From assembly GCA_900088475.1 (NCBI GenBank), contig FLMG01001735.1:47293-63646 (forward strand): a stretch of DNA of 16,354 bases. Reading direction: 5' to 3'. Of this stretch, positions 1-8,841 are shown piece after piece. Numbering within the stretch: position 1 is the first letter of the stretch; each line of letters begins with the position of its first letter. This DNA comes from Hyphochytrium catenoides. Its lineage: Eukaryota > Sar > Hyphochytriomycetes > Hyphochytriales > Hyphochytriaceae. The translations under genes were made by a program, and so were the position numbers. Under the pieces are notes generated by a model. That model saw only the letters and a program-made list of their open reading frames with translations, ran no database searches and was not told where the DNA came from.

Positions 1-514
1 GGGAGAGATTCCCAGGGTGTGGGGCAGATGAACAAAGTAGTACCAGCGCGAGAGGATAAGAAGAAGAAGACAAAGTCAGGGAGAAAGAGGAAAGAGAGAG
101 AGAGACAAAATTAGAGCGAGGAAAGCGCAGACAGACAGATTAAAGTAGATATACTAGATTGATAGGTAGAGAAAGGGAGAGAGAGAGAAGAGAGAAAGAC
201 AGAGAGAGACAGAGAGAAAAGAGGGAGAAAAAGAGAGACAGAGAGAGAGAAAGAAAATGAGAAGAGAGAGAGAGGGAGAGATAAAGGGGAGGGGGGACAA
301 GAAAGACCTTGATATAGGCAGCGGGAAGAGAGAAAGACTGGGAACAGCAGAGAGAGTGCATAAACAGGGAAGCAGAGAGGAAGTAGACACTGAACCCCGA
401 GGAGGCGACCAAAGCAGACGAAAGGATGGAGGGACGGAGCAGGATGGAGGCACGGACGGAGCTGCGTGACACGAGAGAGAGGGAGAGAGAGAGAAAGAGA
501 GACTGTCGGACTAC
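1..514. other. Intron sequence at the left edge, no exon supported
   Basis: After the last exon the minus strand is almost pure CT-rich simple sequence. From 153 to 1 it contains no AG dinucleotide, so no 3' splice site can lie there. A short segment at about 7-30 resembles the H-P-D-T loop coding sequence of the previous TPR unit but has no acceptor before it. Confidence 0.6.
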
Positions 515-1171
515 CTCCAGTCTTGAAGTGAGAACATGAGTGAGGAGTCTCTCCGTGTCTGCCACCTTGTCTTCGATGAAGAGAACGACCGCAAGGTTGG
601 AGCAGATTCCCAAGGTGTCCGGGTGCTTACTGCCTAGAGCTTCCTCCGTCCCCGCCAGAGCCTTGCGGAACAAAGGCTCGGCCAAGTTCACCTTGCCCTG
701 TGACGGAGACGACCAAAAAGAGGGAAGAAGTAGATAAGAAGAGAGAGAGAAAGAGACAAAGAGACAAGAGACAGAGCAAGAAAGAATGAGAGACAGACAG
801 CGTGAGAGACAGGTATCGGACTGGGGAGAGGGCAGCGACTGGCTTATAATGGAAAACGGGAGCTCAGTTTTTTTTGGAACTCCCGCGGAAACAAAAGAGT
901 GAGTGAGGAGAAAGAGAGAATAATCAAAAAAAGAGTCCCCACCTGGGAGAAGAGCAGGTTGGCCAGACTGTTTATGCTGCCCAGCGTTTCTGGGTGTTTG
1001 GACCCAAGAGTCTCTTCTCTCACATTCACACAGCGCCGCAAGAGCGGCTCAGCCTCCACCAATCGGTTCTATTTTGTCAGAGAAGAGAGGAAAAAACTGG
1101 TCAGCACGAGAGTCCAGCAAATGGCAAGAGAGAGAGAGAAAAAGACGGGAGAACAAGAAAGAAGATGATAC

Positions 1172-1213
<42 letters not shown>

Positions 1214-1608
1214 TAGACCGAGAGAGAGTGACAGAGACAAAGAGATGGAGACATCTGGCCGCACGCACCAGGTCAACGAGAAGGCCGGCTATGTTACTAA
1301 GTGTTATGATCGTGTCTGGATGCTTGGGGCCTAGCACTTCCTCGAACCCAGCCAACGCCCGGCGGTAGAGAGGCTCAGCTTCGTTAAACTTGCCCTGCAC
1401 GGAAGAGAGAGAGCACGAGAAAGAGAACGAGAGGCAGGGGCGGATTCAGACACACTTGGAGGGGCAGACACATGCGTTGGGTGAGAGAGAGATGAAAAAG
1501 TGAGATAGAGTCAAAGAAACGATTGCCCCCAGAAATCAAGAGTGAAAAGGTGATAGATCATGAAGACTTGGGGAGGTTCACCCGTAATTTATCTAAAGAA
1601 AGCGCCAG

Positions 1609-1651
<43 letters not shown>

Positions 1652-3561
1652 GCTTATTTACCTGAGAGTAGAGCAGAGTCGCCAAGTTATTGGCGCTGCT
1701 GAGCGTGTCAGGATGCTTGAAACCCAGAGCCTCTTCTCGCAGTGCTAGCCCTTGCCTGACGAGACGATATAAGAGGTGAATGGCCAAGCGGGGAGGTGGA
1801 GAGAGAGAGAGAGAGACAGGCAGACAGACAGTCAGAGAGGGAGACCGAGAAATTGAGACCGAGAAGAGACCGAGAGAGACACACAGAGAGCGACACAGAG
1901 ACACAAGAGACACACACACACACAGGTGGGTTGGGCGGCCGCAGTGCCTTGAAGAACGAGAGAGAGACGTAAGGAAAGAGAGACAGAGAGAGAAAGGACA
2001 GAAAGAGAGCGACAGAGAAAGGAAAGAGTACATTGAGAGCAGACCTGAAAAGAGACTCGGACTCCTCTGCTTTCTTCTGCAGATAAAGCACTGTTGCGAG
2101 GTAGTTAATTGACTTCAATGTATCAGGATGCTTGCGTCCCAGCACTGCCTCTCTCTCTTTCAACACTTTCAGGTAAAGTTCTTCCGACTCCGCCCACTGC
2201 GTCATGTTGATGTTGGAAAGGAGAGAGAGGTAAGCAGAGACGGGAAGAGCAGCCAGTTTGTTTAGAAAGAGAAGATTATTAAGCAAAAGTGACAGAGCAG
2301 AAAGAGAGAGAGAGAGAGGGACAGAGAGAGATTAAGGGAGAGAAAGACAGCGGGAAGAGAGAGAGGATAAAGGTGCATGAGTAAGCGAAGAGACGAGGCA
2401 ACGTCCATAGCATTCGCGAAAAAAAGAATCTCTTCTGTCCCTTATTCCTTCACCCTCTTTCTCTCTCTGTATAAATACATATATACCTTCTGTGCCGCTT
2501 TGTACATATGAGCCAAGTTGGTGAGGGCGTTGAGAGTCTGGAAGTGCTTGGACCCGAAAATGTCCTCACTGATCTGCAGCGCTCGACGATAGAGAACCTC
2601 AGCTTCGTCGAGTTTTCTCTGCGGGTTTATCAGGGGGAGAAAGAGTGAGGTGAGAAGACTCAACTGAAGGAGAGCACAGGAGAAAGTTAGGAAGGGCTAT
2701 CACGAGACGTAGGCAGAGTTAGCCATCAAAGGAGTGAAGAAAGAGGACTGCGATGGTGAGCCATAAAAGAGACCACCATGGACGAGAGAGAGAGAGAGAG
2801 AGAGTTAGGCGAGACAGAACAAAGTCAAAGCGAGATTCGATAAGCTTACGGGTCTCTCTCTCTCTCAGTCTCTGTCCCATTCGCACTGCTGCTTGTCTTA
2901 CCTCACTCTTGAGCAACATGGCGAGGTTCGTGATGCTGTTAAGGACATCAGGATTCTTGCTTCCTAGCGTGTTTTCTCTGCTTTCCATTGCTCTCCTGTA
3001 CAGCCCTTCGGCCTCTTGTTTCTTCCCTTCATCCTGAAGCAGATTGGCCAGCGCCGTCGCCATGACGAGCGTGTCTGGGTGGTGATCGCCTAACATTTGC
3101 TCCCGCGCCGCCAGCGCTCGACGATAGTAAGGCTCGATCTCCGACTTTCGACCCAGCCGCTTTAAGAGAAAGAGGGAGGAAAGTGTGACGAATGGAATAA
3201 CCAGACAGACAGATACGGAGCAAGAGAGACAGTGAAGGAGAGAGGTATCAAAAGGAGAGAAAGACTACGTAATTGAGAATGTAAGGCAAGGAAGAGATAA
3301 CTGAGCATCTAGAAGACAAACGAAGTGCCACAGCGGTTGAGGGGCTACCGAAAGAGGGGATGCCTTGTCTGTCTAGGCAATTGAGAGAAGAGGAGGCAGA
3401 GCAATATAGAGAGAAAAAGAACCGAACGAGAGCAGAGAGTAATAAAGGAGAGAGAGAAGGAGAAAGAGACGGAGTGCGGCACAACACCTTTAGAATGCCG
3501 GAGAGCGACACCAGACAGTCCACGACTTCCTGACAGTTCTCTCCCTTGGTCTCCACATAGC
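515..3561 (-). CDS. Exons 19-26: second half of the TPR array, near-consensus repeats, continues off the left edge
   Basis: Residues 780-1161 hold about nine TPR units, most with near-consensus loops: G-D-H-H-P-D-T, G-S-K-N-P-D-V, G-S-K-H-F-Q-T, G-R-K-H-P-D-T, G-F-K-H-P-D-T, G-P-K-H-P-D-T, G-S-K-H-P-E-T, G-S-K-H-P-D-T. Exons 24 and 25 (1394-1269 and 1068-943) are each exactly 126 nt, one 42-residue unit, with phase-0 introns on both sides at the same helix-B/helix-A loop. Exon 21 (2618-2487) is 132 nt with the same phase. This one-exon-one-repeat structure points to recent exon duplication. The last visible exon ends R-L-E before a gtagtc donor. Reading on without splicing gives only low-complexity Ser-Leu sequence until a stop near 140, so further exons probably lie outside. 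Confidence 0.82.
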
Positions 3562-6500
3562 CTTACAAGGCGGAAGCAAAGAGGTTAGAGCCTCAAAAGC
3601 AGGCTTGCTCATCATCATCTTCCTTCCTCTGAGAACTTAAGTTCTCCCTTTCTGTCTCTCCTCTTACCATCAAGCGCCTGTCTATAGTACTGTTCCGCCT
3701 CTACATCTTTCCCATGAGAACAGAGTAAGCGTCCGAAGTTGAGCATGTACTGCAGCGTATCAGGGTTTCTCTTGCCCAGGCCGGTGATGGCATCCTAGAC
3801 CAACGAAGAAAAGTAAGTGGAAGGATGCAAAGTGAAGAGGAGAGAAGGAGAAAAGCGTAAATCCGCAATAATACGATCCTAAGAGGGACAACGGCCTCAA
3901 GAAAGAAGCAGGTGGCTCATCATCGGCATACAAGCTTCACGAGAACTGGGAGAGAGAGAGTAGCAGTAGGAGAGACAAGAAAGAGAGAGACAAAAGAAGA
4001 GAGGAATAGAACCAGAACGGAATAAACAGAGTGCGAGACACAACGACCGAGAGGGAGAAAGAGTGAGAGGAAGAGAGAGACAGAGACGGAGAGAGAAGAG
4101 AGCTGACAGTAAGAGACTGAGATATACTGCTCACATTCACGACGGCAACGTAGATCTCTTCCGCGCTGTCCCATTTCTTCTGCGAGAGATAAAAGTTTGC
4201 GAGGTTCACTCTGCAGGAGAGAGAGAGACGATGCATAGGACCCAGGATCTCAATGTGCTCCTCGTAGACCTGGAAGCGCAAAAAGACAGGAAGAAGAGAG
4301 AAAGGGATCAGTGACAGAGGCGGAGAAACAATGTGTGTTAGAGACACAGAGAGAGAGTGTGAGAGACCCCGAGGCATAGGAGAGAGAGAAAGAGGGAAAG
4401 TAGGAGAGAAGGGAAACGCAACCAGGTAAGTAAGAGAGAGAAAGAACAGAGAAAAAGCAAAGTGCTCTCTTTGGGGAGTTTGCTCTACCTGCGTCAATAG
4501 CTTCTCCGCCTGGTCATACTTCCCCTGATCCCTCAGCACGCCAGCGAGTCTACATCGTCATTGTGAGAGACAGTCCCAGCCCACGAGGGAAGCTCCCCTG
4601 CATTCTCTGTTTCATTATATTTCAATCCTTTCCCCTTCTCCATGTTAGTGGCAAGGCCCTCTCCATAATCTAGCTTTCACTATCTCAGCATCTCTTCCGA
4701 TCTGTTGCTCTATCACCCTCCCGGGCTTTGCGGTATCTCCTCCGTGATACACACGCGGCTAAGTCTCTTTTTCTCTCTTCCTCTCTCTGTCTCTCTCAGT
4801 CTCTCTCTCACCACACGCACACACCTGCTCACACTCTTGTTGGTGTTAAGGTGTATGGCCCCATAGTGCTGCAGGCGACTGTGATACACCGCCCTGAATA
4901 ACGCCTCAGCCTCCTAAGATACCCCGAGATGGCCAAGGAGATAGATAGCCAGCGGACAGCAGAGGGAAGAGAGAAGAGAGAGAGACACACACACAGGAGA
5001 AGAAACAAGCAGGGTTGAGGGAGAATGATCGTGAGAAGGGAGAGAGGGTGCGAAGAGAAAGCTTCCGAGTGATGAAAGAGTGGATGCGGAAGAAAGAGAG
5101 CGAGAAACCGGCAGAAAATTGATGGGAGCCAGATGGGGAGGTAGACGAAGCGAGAGAGAAAGAGAGAAAAATTCAAAGAGACGAGAGCTAGAGACAGAGA
5201 TGGAGAAACAAATGGTAGCGATTGCGAAGGAGAAAGAGGCGACGGACTTGCAGTCTTCCTTTATCAGCCAGGAGCGTTGCATAGTTATTCAGGACAGATT
5301 GAGTGCTCAAATGATTCTCTCCAAAGAGAACCTTGGTGCCTGATGTAGCGGAAGTTAAGAAGCGAGTGAGAAGAAGAAAGAGCACTTGCTAGACGAGAGA
5401 AGGAGATAAAACCCTAAATCGAAACATCCATGGAGAGAGAGAAGAGAGAGAGAGGAAGAGAAAAACTGAAGCAGAAGCGAGGTGAGAGACATACGAACCA
5501 TGAAAGGGGTAAACACATAATGAGGAAGAGAAAGGAGAGGGACAGGTGTGAGGCAAGAGAAGAGACGGGGAACCTAAGCGGTCACAGATAATGAGGAAAG
5601 CGAAAGAGGTCAGAAGGGTGGAGCACCGCACAGCTCACCTTCCACTGCCTTCCGGAAGAGCTCTTCCGCTTCTTCGACGTGCCCTTTCTCTGAGAGCAGG
5701 ACGGCTAGGTTGTTGATGGAGGTCAAGGTGTCTGAGTGACCACTGCCCAGGACCATCGTCCGGCAGTTCACTGCCACATAGAGAAGAGAAGAAGAACGAG
5801 ACAAAGGAGCGGAGCGAGGCAGTAGAGATACACGGGGAAGAGGTGAGAGGGAGAAAAGAAGAGGAGAAGAGGAGCCTCACAAGTCTCTTTCCCCTTGTGC
5901 GCTATCCACCTCACGATCCCAAGGTGTTCTTCTCTTTCTGTCTTGTTTTCTACGCTATGTCGCTTATGTTATGGCTTTTGAAGCTTCTCTCTCCCTATAG
6001 CCTGGCTCCTACGTCTTGGGCTCTCCTTCTTGGCTCTTACCTGCTTCTCTCAGCATCGTCTCCGCCTCATCCTTGTGGCCTTGTTCTCTCAGGGCCAGCC
6101 CCAGATTGTTGATGGCACAGAGAGTTGAAGCTGCAGCGGTGATCAGGGTGAGACAAGGACAGAAAGAATAAACAAGAGAGAGCCATGTCCACCCACGAAG
6201 GAGAGAGGAGTATTTTCTACCACCTCAAAGACGCAGATTGAATGTAGGTCCACACGGCGCTCAGAGATTGGGTCGCATAAGGAAGGACGGACAGTAGATA
6301 GACTAAGAAGAGAGAGAGAGACACTACTATCTGCCTACGTTTCTCTCGTCCATCCTCTGAATCATCGAAGGAGATGACGAGGCGGTAGAGCTGCTCTGCT
6401 TCTGGAAGCTCTGCTCTCAGCCGCAAGAGATCGGCCAGTGCTAAAATGCTCGTAATCGTAGTTGGATGCTGAGGACCTAACACCTCCTGCCGACCTATTA

Positions 6501-8791
6501 TACACCCAGGAATCGAGAGAGAAAAAGAAGACGAGAGAACAGAGAAGATGGGAACAAGAAGACCGAGAGAAGGTTGAGCCAAAGTAAGCGAGAGAGAAAG
6601 ATCGAAGAGGTATCATCAACCAGAGAAGGCAACAAGACTTCGGCGATCTGCGCTCTTATCATCAGTAAACCTGTATACTTCTCGCACGTCTTTCCTGGTT
6701 GCCTCTCGTCCTTTTCTTCACTTCTCGTCCCTCTCCTTCTTCTGTCTGTGTCTTTCTCTCTCCCTTATGCGCTTACCCTGGACAACTCGTCTATAGAGAG
6801 GCTCTGCCTCAGCAAGCTTCCCTACTGAGTCCAGGAGGGCTGCAAGGTTGTTGATGGAGTTCAACGTCTCAGGGTGCTTTGGACCTAGAACCTCCATAAA
6901 CCCTCCAATGACCTAAGAGAGAAAGATAAGGAGAGAGAAGCGGCAAGCGTGAGAGCTTATCGTCACACGGATCGACTATTTTCCTTTTCTCCCTCTTCCC
7001 CAATCGTTGAGCCCTTTTTGGTTGATCTCTCGCTCTCTCTTGTTGTCCCTTCAGCTGCCTCTATGCTGACTCTCTCCTGGCCTTACCTTGTGATAGCAGT
7101 CCTCCGCCTCCCCAAACTTGCCCGCAAGGTGGAAATGGTTGGCCAGATTGTCCCTGGCATAGATGACGTCCATCGAGCTGTGTCCAAACGCCGCCTCAAA
7201 GCCGTCCAACACCGTAAAGTATAAGCTTTCTGAATCCGTCATGCGGCCCCGAGCTTCAACAATACCCTGGAAGGGGAACAGGAGAGAGATGAAGAGAGAG
7301 ACAGAGACGGAGTCCAAAGGCGAAGTATGAGTCAACAGAAGGCAGACAGACAGAGCGCTCGATGAGACAGGAAAGTCAGACGTAGCAGGAAGAGGAAGAA
7401 CCCAGGGAGGGCAACCAAGAACAACCAGACAGGATAAAAGGAGTGAAGGAGTATAGGAGTGGAAAGACAGTAAGCAAGCTCAAGATAAGCTCACACAGAG
7501 GAACCTTGCCCCAAGGCCAAACCAAGCTAGGGGAAGCGAGAGAATGAAATGAAGCCCGCGACGGGGCACGCATGGCCGCACTGGGCGACTGAGGTTCCAG
7601 ATCAAGAAGAGAAAGAAAGAGGAGGCTTACCGCTAGTATCTTCGTGCAGCGGATGGACCAGGGATGCTCAGCGGTAAAGATGGATATCGAGAGATTCAGC
7701 GCATGCCTCGACAGGGTCTCAGCCTCCTCTAACACTGAAGAGAGAGGCGGTTGTGAAGCAACGAAAAGAGAGAAAGAGTGAGCTCAGAACAGAGAAGAAT
7801 GGAGTCCGTGGTCATCTCTTCTCTCTCCTTACCTCCCTTCTTGAACATAAGGGCCCCCATCACCTGGTCCTTGACACTTTGATAGAATTTCTCGTGATAG
7901 TCTTTCCTTCCCAGCAACTTGTCCAGAGAAGAAGAGAAGAAAGAGGGAAACAGTGTAGAGTTCGCCAACTGGACATCCTTCATTGCCTCGACCGCTGTCT
8001 TTAGTTCCCAGTCCTCCAGGTCTCGAATCAGCTGAAAGGCAGAAAAGTTGCGAGTGTACGCATGTGCCTTGCCCCACTGCAGGGGGAAGGAAAGAGGCAC
8101 ATGAGGGTGCGATCCTCGGTTTAGGATCTTGGAGCTCTCTCTCTCTCTCTCTCTCTGTGTGTGTCTCTCTCTCTGTCTCTCTGTCTCTCTCCCTCTCTAG
8201 TCAAGGCAGCATTTGTGCTTTTCTCTCCTTAACATCTTCTCACTAATCTCTCTTTTTCGACTGCGTTCCTAACTCCTCTCGTCTCTCCCTATTGACTATC
8301 GTTACCCTTCTGCCCTTCCCCCTCTTCCAGCCGGTGTCTCCCTTCTCCTCTTCTCCTTTTTTCTCTGAGGGTGAGTTCGGCCACGCTTCTCCTCTCTCTC
8401 TCTCTCTCTCTCTCTTTGTCTGGCTGTCTGTCTGCTCTGTGTGAGTGTGTGTCATCCCCTATCACATAGTACTCAATACCAGAACCCGTCCTTCTCTTGC
8501 TTGTCTCTCTCTCAGCGGGGGCATTGAGTCCCCGATAGTGCCTTCTTTCTTACCTGGTAGTTCTCCCAAGAGTGTTGCTGGTTGATCACTGAGTAGAAGG
8601 CGTTGAGATGCATTTGGACCTCGACGAGATGCTGCCCAACCTCCAATGTCATGAGGAGGTCACGGTATCCTCCAGGATGGCCATCTCCATGAAAGCAGTG
8701 CTTGATCTTCACAACCTAGTGAGAGAGAACGAGAGCGAGAGCGAGATAAAAAATAATCTATGAGAGGGAGACGAATCTGCGGGAAGATTAA

Positions 8792-8841
<50 letters not shown>

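Noticed and set aside
140-514. Continuation of the last TPR exon as a Ser-Leu-rich tail
   Set aside because: It is a translation of CT dinucleotide repeats starting right after a GT donor at the usual TPR position; intron is far likelier.
1593-2033. Long Ser/Leu or Arg/Glu-rich reading frames through GA/CT tracts, here and across 1-9200
   Set aside because: They arise from simple repeats lacking stops in several frames, with no family resemblance and no codon bias.
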